Shown here piece after piece: positions 1-6,090 of a stretch of DNA of 14,883 bases; the first letter of the stretch is position 1, and each line of letters opens with the position of its first letter. Source of the DNA: Candidatus Methanoplasma reticulitermitis (lineage in GTDB: Archaea > Thermoplasmatota > Thermoplasmata > Methanomassiliicoccales > Methanomethylophilaceae). The translations under genes were made by a program, and so were the position numbers. The notes beneath the pieces are model-generated. The model had not been told where the DNA came from. It saw only the letters and a list, made by a program, of their open reading frames with translations, and searched no databases. The stretch is taken from positions 1-14,883 of the forward strand of contig JAITTK010000028.1 in NCBI GenBank assembly GCA_031287135.1, read 5' to 3'.

Positions 1-149
1 AATTATTCTTGCTTCATTCCAGATTTCATCGATTCCGGTTTCCCTGCCGCCGTACTGTGCATATTGATCCCGGACACGATCTTATGATTTCGATGGGATT
101 TGCGGTACATTGTTTAACGCCGACATGCGGGATCCGTTCACTTAAATTT

Positions 150-191
150 TTTAGATAGACCTAAATTTATATACTCTTAGGTCTTCCTAAA
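150..191 (+). promoter_or_regulatory. feo operon promoter with two DtxR-family-like operator boxes around the TATA box
   Basis: The TATA box TTTATATA lies at 166-173. Its centre is about 26 bases upstream of the feoA ATG at 196, the usual archaeal TATA-to-start distance, so the transcript is probably leaderless; no Shine-Dalgarno sequence sits in range of that ATG. Two near-palindromes flank the TATA box: TTTAGATAGACCTAAA (150-165) and CTTAGGTCTTCCTAAA (176-191), the latter containing the perfect core TTAGG-TCTT-CCTAA (177-190). The TTAGG-n4-CCTAA pattern resembles DtxR/IdeR/MntR metalloregulator boxes. Their centres are 26 bp apart. Inference: an iron-loaded DtxR-type repressor binds both boxes and blocks TBP/TFB or polymerase when iron is sufficient. 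The regulator gene itself is not in this window. Confidence 0.75.
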
Positions 192-195
192 AAAT

Positions 196-525
196 ATGAT
201 CAGTAACTGCAATTGCGATAACGCAGATGGCCGGACATGCAGAGGGAACTGCACGGATAACATGTGTGTGCCCATGGAGAATGATTCATTCAACTCTGAG
301 AGCGGGGTGCCTTTAGTTACCGCGAAGGTGGGGGAAGGAGGCAGGGTTGTCAGGATTTCCGGCAAACCCGAGACGAGGAAGTTCCTCTGCGAACTGGGAT
401 TCATAATAGGTGAACGTATATCGGTAGTGAGTGAAAACTCCGGGAATCTGATCCTTGACGTGAAAGGTTCCAGGATAGCAATGGATCGGATGATGGCATC
501 CAAGATATTCTTTGCCCCGGCGTGA
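196..525 (+). CDS. feoA: FeoA-domain protein with cysteine-rich N-terminal extension
   Basis: A 109-residue protein whose residues about 38-109 form a FeoA (SH3-like beta-barrel) domain, with the typical pattern of an early 'G.GG.V..I.G' stretch, a 'L.ELGFI.GE.I' turn and a C-terminal 'GSRIAMDR.MA..I' strand. FeoA-family proteins are small cytosolic partners of the FeoB ferrous-iron permease. The first 27 residues are unusual: cysteines at 5, 7, 15, 19 and 24 in a short polar stretch, which could bind iron or another thiophilic metal (inference). It opens the feo operon and is probably translated from a leaderless mRNA, since the start codon lies where transcription should begin. The stop is one base before the next feoA start. 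Family assignment is firm; the role of the cysteine arm is unknown. Confidence 0.88.
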   Translation: MISNCNCDNADGRTCRGNCTDNMCVPMENDSFNSESGVPLVTAKVGEGGRVVRISGKPETRKFLCELGFIIGERISVVSENSGNLILDVKGSRIAMDRMMASKIFFAPA

Positions 526-526
526 T

Positions 527-751
527 ATGATGAGGACACTTAAAGATTTGAAACCCTCGGAGACCTGTAAAGTCGTTAAGATACACGGAGAGGGACGGCT
601 CAGAAGGAGGATTCTGGAAATGGGCATCACCAAAGGATGTGAGATAGAGGTTGTGAAGGTAGCGCCTCTTGGGGACCCCATAGAGCTTACGCTAAGGGGA
701 TATGACCTGACAATCCGCAAAGCCGATGCCGAATACATAGAGGTGGAATGA
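527..751 (+). CDS. feoA: FeoA, small ferrous-iron transport accessory protein
   Basis: A 74-residue stand-alone FeoA domain: it starts with 'L.DL.PSE.C.V..I.GEG.LRRRI.EMGI..G' and ends with 'LTLRGYDLTIRKADAEYI.V', both hallmarks of FeoA. Family knowledge: it binds the cytosolic face of FeoB and modulates Fe(II) uptake. An in-frame TTG at 512 would extend it, but the ATG at 527 (or the adjacent ATG at 530) directly follows the TGA of the preceding gene at 523-525, an arrangement typical of termination-reinitiation coupling. No good Shine-Dalgarno site is visible, consistent with coupling. It is the second FeoA in tandem; the first carries a cysteine extension that this one lacks, so the pair may be specialised. 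FeoB follows after 62 bases. Confidence 0.9.
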   Translation: MMRTLKDLKPSETCKVVKIHGEGRLRRRILEMGITKGCEIEVVKVAPLGDPIELTLRGYDLTIRKADAEYIEVE

Positions 752-813
752 ATAACACTGGGTCTTTCACACGTGAGTGCAGGACCTGAAAATTACAGAA
801 AAAAGGTGAAACA

Positions 814-2922
814 ATGGTTACAAGGATCGCTCTGGCCGGGAACCCGAATTCCGGAAAGACAACAATGTTCAATAAACTGACCGGAAGTTCCCAGCGCGTC
901 GGCAATTGGCCGGGGGTGACGGTTGAACGGAAAGAAGGTAAATTGAAAGGCGAGGCGGACACGAAGATCGTGGACCTTCCGGGGATATACTCTTTATCCC
1001 CGTATTCTCCCGAAGAGATAGTTTCAAGGGATTTCCTGCTGAACAGCCGACCGGATGCTGTCATCAACATTGTAGATGCGGCCAATCTGGAACGGAATCT
1101 GTATCTGACGACCCAGATACTGGAGATAGGGATCCCTACCGTCATCGCGCTCAACATGATGGATGTCGTGAGGAAGGAGGGCGTTGAGATCGATGTCGAC
1201 AAGCTTTCTAAGGCACTCGGCTGCAAAGTGGTTGTGACCACCGCCATCAAGGGAGAAGGTGTGAGCGAACTGACCGAAGCGGTCATGTCCGTGATCGGCA
1301 CCCCTGCGGAGGATCGGCTGAGGTATTCATCCGACCTCGAGAAATACATATCAGAAATGAGAGAAGCCATACACGGGAAGATTCCCGCGGAGGCCGAGAG
1401 ATGGTATGCACTTAAACTTCTCGAGAGAGATGAGGGTGCGGGCAAGGACCTCGACACGGATCTCATGGCCAAGGCCGAGTCCATAGTCGTCTCGATGGAA
1501 GAAGGGATGGACAATGATGCCGACAGCATAATCGCGGAAGAACGGTACGCTCTTATAGGGAAGATAGTCGATGATTCGGTCGATAAAGGAGACAGGAAGA
1601 AGAAAGAAACGACATCGGACCGGATAGACAGGATTGTCACGGACCGTTGGCTCGGTCTTCCCATATTCGCGGTCATTATGTTCGGCATCTATTTCATCGC
1701 GATAGAGACGATCGGCAGTTGGGGAACGGATTGGCTCAACGATTACATCGGGGAAACGGTCATGCCCGCTACGGCGGATTGGCTGGGCAACATCGGCGTA
1801 TCGGATTGGCTCAGCGGACTGATCGTCGACGGTATAATCGGCGGTGTCGGAGCCGTGATCGGATTCCTGCCGCAGATGTTGGTTCTGTTCCTGCTGCTGG
1901 TGTTGCTCGAAGAATGCGGATATATGGCCAGGGTGGCCTTCGTCATGGACCGTGTTTTCCGCAGGTTCGGTCTGTCCGGGAAATCGTTCATACCCGTCCT
2001 GGTCGGGATGGGTTGCGGCGTCCCCGGAGTTATGGCATCAAGGTCGATAGAGGGAGAGAGCGAGAGAAGAATAACAGCGATGACAGTCACGTTCATACCG
2101 TGTTCCGCAAAGCTGCCGGTCATAGCACTGATCGCCGGCGCACTGTTCGGACAGAGTGCGCTGGTCGCGGTGTCGATATATTTCCTCGGGATAGTATGCG
2201 TGCTGATGTCGGGGATAATATTGAAAAAGTGGAGATCTCTCTCCGGTACCCCGTCACCGTTCATCATGGAGCTCCCGTCCTATCACATGCCGAGCGCGGT
2301 CAGCGTCATCAAGTCGACACTGGACAGAGGATGGGCATTCGTGAAGAAAGCTGGTACGTTCATACTTCTGGCATGTGCGCTGGTATGGTTCCTTTCGACG
2401 TTCGATTGGGGAATGAACATGGTGGATGCGGGAGAATCCATGCTTGCCGACATCGGCAGGGCGATCAAGTGGATATTCGTGCCTCTCGGATTCGGAGACG
2501 ACTGGGAGTTCACGGTCGCGACCATAACCGGACTTCTCGCCAAGGAGAATGTCGTCGGTACATTCGGTGTGCTCTTCGGCGCAGAAGAAGAGGGCATATG
2601 GGCCGCAATCGGAACTATGATCACTCCGATAGCCGGATATGCGTTCCTGATGTTCAACATGATATGCGCACCCTGTTTCGCGGCAATAGGTGCGATCAGA
2701 AGGGAACTCGGAACATGGAAGGACACCGGAAAAGCGGTACTGTACCAATGTACGCTTGCGTATGTGCTCGCTCTGATATTCTATCAGTTCGCATATGTGA
2801 TCGCCGGATACGGCGTTGAACCGTGGATCGTGTTGGCTGTAGCTGCGGGAGCGGCGCTGATCTACATGCTGGCCTCGAAGGACCCGTTCAAAATCTTCAG
2901 GAGGATCGGATCCGATGCCTAA
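814..2922 (+). CDS. feoB: FeoB, ferrous iron transport GTPase/permease
   Basis: A full-length 702-residue FeoB. The N-terminal G domain shows G1 GNPNSGKTT (9-17), the switch I threonine in GVTVERK (34-40), G3 DLPG (54-57), G4 NMMD (114-117) and a G5-like TAIKGEG (143-149). A helical GDI-type spacer follows (about 165-275), then the polytopic membrane region (about 278-690). The pore signatures are present: EECGYMARVAFVMDR (366-380), GMGCGVPGVMASR (398-410), FIPCSAKLP (428-436) and LAKENVVGT (575-583). The protein imports Fe(II) across the cytoplasmic membrane, driven or gated by GTP hydrolysis. A Shine-Dalgarno AAGGTGA (803-809) precedes the ATG by 4 bases. It follows two feoA genes, and its stop overlaps the start of a small cysteine-rich gene. 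Expression is probably governed by the DtxR-like operator upstream of the first feoA. Confidence 0.97.
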   Translation: MVTRIALAGNPNSGKTTMFNKLTGSSQRVGNWPGVTVERKEGKLKGEADTKIVDLPGIYSLSPYSPEEIVSRDFLLNSRPDAVINIVDAANLERNLYLTTQILEIGIPTVIALNMMDVVRKEGVEIDVDKLSKALGCKVVVTTAIKGEGVSELTEAVMSVIGTPAEDRLRYSSDLEKYISEMREAIHGKIPAEAERWYALKLLERDEGAGKDLDTDLMAKAESIVVSMEEGMDNDADSIIAEERYALIGKIVDDSVDKGDRKKKETTSDRIDRIVTDRWLGLPIFAVIMFGIYFIAIETIGSWGTDWLNDYIGETVMPATADWLGNIGVSDWLSGLIVDGIIGGVGAVIGFLPQMLVLFLLLVLLEECGYMARVAFVMDRVFRRFGLSGKSFIPVLVGMGCGVPGVMASRSIEGESERRITAMTVTFIPCSAKLPVIALIAGALFGQSALVAVSIYFLGIVCVLMSGIILKKWRSLSGTPSPFIMELPSYHMPSAVSVIKSTLDRGWAFVKKAGTFILLACALVWFLSTFDWGMNMVDAGESMLADIGRAIKWIFVPLGFGDDWEFTVATITGLLAKENVVGTFGVLFGAEEEGIWAAIGTMITPIAGYAFLMFNMICAPCFAAIGAIRRELGTWKDTGKAVLYQCTLAYVLALIFYQFAYVIAGYGVEPWIVLAVAAGAALIYMLASKDPFKIFRRIGSDA

Positions 2923-3088
2923 TGCAGTAACGGTTGCGGTGGGGCTTGTCGTCATCGCGATAATCGCTTTCGCCGCATACTATGCGTACAAGTCCCTGAA
3001 ACGGGGCGGGTGCTCGGGATGCGGCTGCGACGTATGCCCGAAAAAGGATGAGCATGGTTGCGGAAAACGTCCCGAGGATGACAAATAA
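2915..3088 (+). CDS. FeoB-associated cysteine-rich membrane protein
   Basis: A 57-residue protein whose ATG lies inside the end of feoB, overlapping it by 8 bases in another frame. Residues 4-25 form one hydrophobic helix (VTVAVGLVVIAIIAFAAYYA). A basic stretch follows, then a cysteine cluster with Cys at 33, 36, 38, 41 and 49 (GGCSGCGCDVC, then HGCG), ending in a charged tail. This is the layout of the FeoB-associated Cys-rich family found just after feoB in many anaerobes, sometimes called FeoC-like although unrelated to the winged-helix FeoC of enterobacteria. Probable role (inference): a membrane-anchored cytosolic metal-binding site or FeoB subunit handling the imported Fe(II). The overlap implies coupled translation at a fixed ratio to FeoB. 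Small but convincing, given context, one membrane helix and the cysteines. Confidence 0.88.
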   Translation: MPNAVTVAVGLVVIAIIAFAAYYAYKSLKRGGCSGCGCDVCPKKDEHGCGKRPEDDK

Positions 3089-3096
3089 ACATCTTA

Positions 3097-3124
3097 CACG
3101 GCTCCGGCCGTGAATATCCATTTT
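3097..3124. terminator. Putative terminator between feo operon and the converging DUF1634-like gene
   Basis: A perfect inverted repeat, CACGGC (3097-3102) and GCCGTG (3107-3112), with a TCCG loop sits 9 bases after the stop of the feo operon's last gene. Eight bases later comes TTTT (3121-3124). It lies in the 40-base gap between convergent transcription units. The U-tract is short, so confidence is moderate. Confidence 0.45.
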
Positions 3125-3128
3125 AGGT

Positions 3129-3398
3129 TCATCTGATCACAGACAGAATAATACCTGCGATTATCACCGCTATAAGGACTATCGAGACATTCACCCATTT
3201 CCTATCTTTTTCTTTCATGAGATGGACACACGTCACGATCACGCCCACGAACGGGGACCCCAAGAGCAGTATGAGTCCCGCCCACATTATTCTGTCTCCG
3301 AAGTCATATTCGGAGAATATCAGGCCTGCGGACATCAATGCGATACCGACAAGTAGACAGTATTTGAGGGAGGTCGATGTCGCATTGTTCGTATTCAA
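3129..3398 (-). CDS. Small three-helix membrane protein, DUF1634-like
   Basis: An 89-residue integral membrane protein with three predicted helices (about 12-28, 37-60 and 69-88). Between helices 1 and 2 is a short polar segment, and the conserved-looking stretch GLILLLGSPFVGVIVTC runs into a charged MKEKDRKW turn before the last helix. This resembles the DUF1634 family, whose genes commonly sit beside TauE/SafE transporters; I recognise it by pattern only. Its ATG overlaps the stop of the TauE/SafE gene by 4 bases (ATGA), so the two are co-translated and the protein is plausibly an accessory subunit of that carrier (inference). No enzymatic motif is visible. Confidence 0.72.
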   Translation of the reverse strand: MNTNNATSTSLKYCLLVGIALMSAGLIFSEYDFGDRIMWAGLILLLGSPFVGVIVTCVHLMKEKDRKWVNVSIVLIAVIIAGIILSVIR

Positions 3399-4216
3399 AG
3401 TATGCCCCCCATCCTTAAGAATATTATAACGGATATTATAAGCAGAAGAATCGAGAAGTACTTCCTCATAGGTTCTGAGTTGAGGACTCTGGACAGTCTA
3501 GTTCCCGCGATCGACCCGATAAACGCACCTACGGCTATGGCCGATGCATAATCCAACAGCAGACCCCCGTGTACGAAATATACAACGGCACCGGAAAACG
3601 CGGTTATGCCCATCATATAGCTGCTGGTGGCACTGGCAACTTTCATCGGAACATGCATGTATATGTTCATCAACGGCACCTTTATGGTGCCGCCGCCGAC
3701 GCCTGCCATTGATGACATTATCCCCGCCGCGGTGCAGGCTAAAAGACCTCCCTTCACATTCCTGACTTCGTATCTCTTGGTTTTGTAATCCTTGTTGTCC
3801 GTGTATGAGAAACACATATCGGAAACATCATCGGGCTGTTCGATTATCTTCTCCTTTCTGATTATCATGCTGACTGCGCTGTATATCAGGACGAGCCCGA
3901 ATATCAGCAGAATGATCCAATTCTCCATGTACATTGCAAAGGCCGCCCCCATCATCGCACCTATGGAGGTTGTGATTTCGAGCAGAAGTCCCAGCCTGAC
4001 ATTTGAAAGATTTATCCTTACATAGTGGGAGGCCGCTCCGGTGGACGCCGCGATTATCCCGACAAGGCTTACCGCAACAGCTTCATTCGCCTGCAGACCG
4101 AAAACTATAGTCAGTATGGGGATCAGCAATATGCCTCCCCCGACACCGAAAAGGGTGCCCATGGTACCCGCAAGTAATCCTACCGATATCAGCGCGAGTA
4201 TGACCATAGGGTCCAT
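3395..4216 (-). CDS. TauE/SafE-family (DUF81) membrane carrier
   Basis: A 273-residue membrane protein built as two repeats of about four helices. Each repeat opens with the family glycine motif: FGVGGGILLIPIL (23-35) in the first and AGVGGGTIKVPLM (171-183) in the second. A hydrophilic cytosolic segment (about 120-155) separates the halves. TauE/SafE proteins are proposed exporters or importers of small organic or sulfur anions such as sulfite, sulfoacetate or taurine-derived compounds; the substrate here cannot be read from sequence. The gene is first in a two-gene unit with the DUF1634-like protein, divergent from the ThiI-like gene. The start at 4216 lacks a clear Shine-Dalgarno; an in-frame ATG at 4207 would remove only three residues. 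A TATA-like stretch on this strand (TGTATAAGT, about 4262-4270) could drive it. Confidence 0.88.
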   Translation of the reverse strand: MDPMVILALISVGLLAGTMGTLFGVGGGILLIPILTIVFGLQANEAVAVSLVGIIAASTGAASHYVRINLSNVRLGLLLEITTSIGAMMGAAFAMYMENWIILLIFGLVLIYSAVSMIIRKEKIIEQPDDVSDMCFSYTDNKDYKTKRYEVRNVKGGLLACTAAGIMSSMAGVGGGTIKVPLMNIYMHVPMKVASATSSYMMGITAFSGAVVYFVHGGLLLDYASAIAVGAFIGSIAGTRLSRVLNSEPMRKYFSILLLIISVIIFLRMGGIL

Positions 4217-4340
4217 ATCGGCAAAAGGGGGACCGTCATATTAATCTCTGCGCAGAAATTGACTTATACATGCATCATCGATGCAGGAAAACGGCCGGTA
4301 CGGATACGGACGGAATAATTGTCCTAATTCATGTATGAAA

Positions 4341-4365
4341 TAATATATTTTGAAGTCATTCGGAG
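4341..4365 (+). promoter_or_regulatory. Probable promoter and ribosome binding site of the ThiI-like gene
   Basis: The A/T-rich element TAATATATTT (4341-4350) resembles an archaeal TATA box upstream of the ATG at 4371. GGAG (4362-4365) lies 5 bases before that ATG and decides it over the in-frame TTG at 4350. TATA-to-ATG spacing is so short that transcription would begin almost at the ATG, leaving the GGAG outside the mRNA; an upstream TATA-like ATTGACTTATACAT (about 4258-4271) may instead be used. Confidence 0.4.
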
Positions 4366-4370
4366 ACTGT

Positions 4371-5225
4371 ATGCCAATAATATTTGCAAGATACTCGGAA
4401 ATCGGACTTAAGAGCACACCGGTCCGTTTGAAATTCGAGAACAGACTCAGAGACAACATGATCTCTATGCTGGCAAGCGATCGCGTTGAGGCTCTGATCA
4501 CAAAGAAAGATGCAAGATTCTACATCGAAACCGCAGATATTGCCGCTGCGATATCGTCGCTTAGGAGAGTTTTCGGCATATCTTCGCTTTCCGTTGCGGA
4601 AGTCTGCACTTCGGAAATGGAAGACATCTGCTCCACCATGGCGGAATACTCCCTAGGCAGATTGAAAGAAGGGGAATCTTTTGCCGTCAAAGCCAGAAGA
4701 GAAGGGAATCAGAATTACAAAAGCATGGATGTCGCCAGGGAGGCCGGTTCGGCGATATTCCTCATGAATGAGAGCAAAGGTGTGAAAGTCGACCTTACAA
4801 ACCCGGATGTCGTATTCTTCATCGAGGTCAGAGGTGGCAAGGCATTCATATTCGGATCGTATGTCCGATGCCACGGCGGCCTGCCCGTCGGGACACAGGG
4901 GAAGGTCATCGCCGAGGTCAGGAACGAAAAAGATATCGTATCGGCATGGCTGATGATGAAGAGGGGATGCAAACTCTTCGTCAAAGGAGAGAAACAGCCG
5001 CTGCTGGAAAGATACGATCCGGAATTGAAATACGGCGGAGAGGTATCTCCGGACATACTCGGCATAGTCAGAAGCACATCTTTTTCGGAGTTTGACAGAT
5101 CTGCGATATCGGGCTGCGAACTCCCGGTGTTCTTCCCCAATATAGGTATGAATGATGAGGAGATCGCATCCATACTCAATATGATTAAAAATGAATCTGT
5201 TCCGTTCCAAGGAACGGAACAGTGA
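4371..5225 (+). CDS. Degenerate ThiI-like protein (THUMP domain, PP-loop signature lost)
   Basis: A 284-residue homologue of the tRNA 4-thiouridine synthetase ThiI. Residues about 1-75 match the N-terminal ferredoxin-like domain, opening with RYSEIGLKS; about 75-167 match a THUMP RNA-binding domain. The ThiI linker RCHGGLPVGTQG is at 167-177. In ThiI the next element is the ATP-binding SGGIDSP, then WLMMKRG. Here residues 183-190 read VRNEKDIV, so the SGGxDS P-loop is gone while SAWLMMKRGC (191-200) remains. The rest of the adenylation domain is cut to about 85 residues, although LPVFFPNIGMNDEEI (251-265) still aligns with the conserved 'PLIG.DKEEI' end of the domain. Length is well under the roughly 380-480 of active ThiI. 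It probably still binds tRNA but should not adenylate it (inference). The frame is intact, with no sign of recent decay. Confidence 0.8.
   Translation: MPIIFARYSEIGLKSTPVRLKFENRLRDNMISMLASDRVEALITKKDARFYIETADIAAAISSLRRVFGISSLSVAEVCTSEMEDICSTMAEYSLGRLKEGESFAVKARREGNQNYKSMDVAREAGSAIFLMNESKGVKVDLTNPDVVFFIEVRGGKAFIFGSYVRCHGGLPVGTQGKVIAEVRNEKDIVSAWLMMKRGCKLFVKGEKQPLLERYDPELKYGGEVSPDILGIVRSTSFSEFDRSAISGCELPVFFPNIGMNDEEIASILNMIKNESVPFQGTEQ
5186..5222. terminator. Long perfect hairpin at the convergent 3' ends of the ThiI-like gene and L15e
   Basis: Arms CTGTTCCGTTCC (5197-5208) and GGAACGGAACAG (5211-5222) are perfect inverted complements separated by only AA. The repeat lies entirely inside the last codons of the + strand gene, ending immediately before its TGA (5223-5225). 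Read on the minus strand, the hairpin is 23 bases past the L15e stop and is followed within 6 bases by a run of five T (5190-5186), the layout of an intrinsic terminator for L15e. On the + strand the downstream T content is weaker (ATTTG, GGTTT). Confidence 0.65.
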
Positions 5226-5245
5226 ATTTGTGGTTTAAGAGATAT

Positions 5246-5869
5246 TCACTTGGCTCTTCTGCCGTTGGCCTTGACGGACGGTCTGACCTTCTCGGCACCC
5301 TTACCCTTATTCCTGAGACCGCGTCCAGCTATTCCTGCCGATGTCAGTCCGCGGTAGACACGGTTCTTGTTGTTGCCCGTGCAGATCCAGTTGATTTTCG
5401 GGTCGGCCACTATGACCGGGTGTGCGGGATCCACCAGTATGACTTCGTACCACTCCTGCTGTCCGTCGGCACCGACCCAATACGAGTTCAGCACCTCAAG
5501 GTTCGGGTATCTCTTGGCGGTTCTTTCTTCGGCCATCCTCTGGAGGCTCTTTCCAGTGGTTATCTTGTTGATACCTTTCCTCTTGGGTCTCCTTCCTGCC
5601 GTTATGGCCCTCTTCTGGAACGACCCCTTCCTGACCTTCGCCCTAACCACTACGTAACCCTGTTTGGCTTTGTATCCGAGCGCCCTTGCCCTGTCGAGCC
5701 TTGTGGGTTTCTCGATCCTGATGAAGTTCTCTTCTTTTCTCCATTGGATCTTTCTTTCGTAGTTGAGTTCTTTCAGATAGCTCTTGCTCGGGTTCTTCCA
5801 GGCATCGCCTATGTAACTGTACATGCTCTTCCCGTTCACCGGGCGTGCATCCTGACCTTCGTCACTCAT
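5246..5869 (-). CDS. rpl15e: Large ribosomal subunit protein eL15 (L15e)
   Basis: A 207-residue, strongly basic protein recognisable along its whole length as archaeal/eukaryotic L15e: SMYSYIGDAWKNP (15-27), a basic RLDRARALGYKAKQGYVVVR segment, the RRPKRKGI loop, 'NSYWVG.D...W.EVILVDP.HP' and the C-terminal glycine/arginine tail. L15e packs against 23S rRNA in the large subunit core. Relatives usually begin almost directly at the SMY motif; this one carries about 14 extra residues. The longer start is supported by a Shine-Dalgarno GGTGAG (5878-5873) just upstream of the ATG at 5869, whereas the internal ATG at residue 16 would cut into the conserved domain. It is transcribed alone, between a strong TATA element and the hairpin at 5197-5222. 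Confidence 0.96.
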   Translation of the reverse strand: MSDEGQDARPVNGKSMYSYIGDAWKNPSKSYLKELNYERKIQWRKEENFIRIEKPTRLDRARALGYKAKQGYVVVRAKVRKGSFQKRAITAGRRPKRKGINKITTGKSLQRMAEERTAKRYPNLEVLNSYWVGADGQQEWYEVILVDPAHPVIVADPKINWICTGNNKNRVYRGLTSAGIAGRGLRNKGKGAEKVRPSVKANGRRAK

Positions 5870-5948
5870 AATCTCACCATTTTCGGATTCACCTTACGGC
5901 ACATTTCCGTCAGAAACTGAATTCTGTGTCACTGCCCAAGCATAAATC

Positions 5949-5961
5949 ATATTTAAATATA
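5949..5961 (-). promoter_or_regulatory. L15e promoter TATA element (palindromic)
   Basis: ATATTTAAATAT (5949-5960) is a perfect 12-bp palindrome and reads on the minus strand as TATATTTAAATA preceded by TTTTGAAG, a good archaeal BRE/TATA arrangement. Transcription would start near 5930, giving an L15e leader of about 60 bases. Being symmetric, it could also fire toward the + strand, but that side has its own TATA box at 6038-6045. Confidence 0.6.
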
Positions 5962-6037
5962 CTTCAAAACGGACGGACGCAGCGGCTGGCAACGCAACGG
6001 CATAGGATCTGTGCATAAAGATATTTGTCAGATAAAC

Positions 6038-6087
6038 AATATATAGTAATCGGTTTGATACTATTATGAAGATTTTACGGGAGGGGG
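6038..6087 (+). promoter_or_regulatory. Promoter and strong Shine-Dalgarno of the anchored hypothetical gene
   Basis: AATATATA (6038-6045) is a TATA box; a start near 6068 would give a leader of roughly 20-25 bases. The leader contains CGGGAGGGGG (6078-6087), a strong purine-rich ribosome binding site, before the ATG at 6091. Confidence 0.55.
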
Positions 6088-6090
6088 ATT

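Noticed and set aside
3..110. A 35-codon minus-strand frame (start ATG at 110, stop TAA at 3-5) in the gene-free left edge.
   Set aside because: No Shine-Dalgarno, no recognisable motif, composition not protein-like; probably chance.
687..1688. Long antisense frame (333 codons) opposite feoB.
   Set aside because: It is a shadow of a perfectly recognisable FeoB G domain; its translation is serine- and proline-rich with no motif.
4350..4370. TTG at 4350 as the start of the ThiI-like gene.
   Set aside because: GGAG at 4362-4365 lies five bases before the ATG at 4371, and ThiI proteins begin right at the RYSEIGLKS region that follows.
4371..5225. Frameshift or pseudogene as explanation for the missing PP-loop of the ThiI-like gene.
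   Set aside because: Sequence on both sides of the replaced motif stays in the same frame and aligns with ThiI without a shift, and the end of the domain is still recognisable; this looks like substitution and deletion, not frameshift.
5222..5920. A 232-codon + strand frame opposite L15e.
   Set aside because: The minus strand encodes complete L15e with a promoter and Shine-Dalgarno; the + frame has no start signals or domain.
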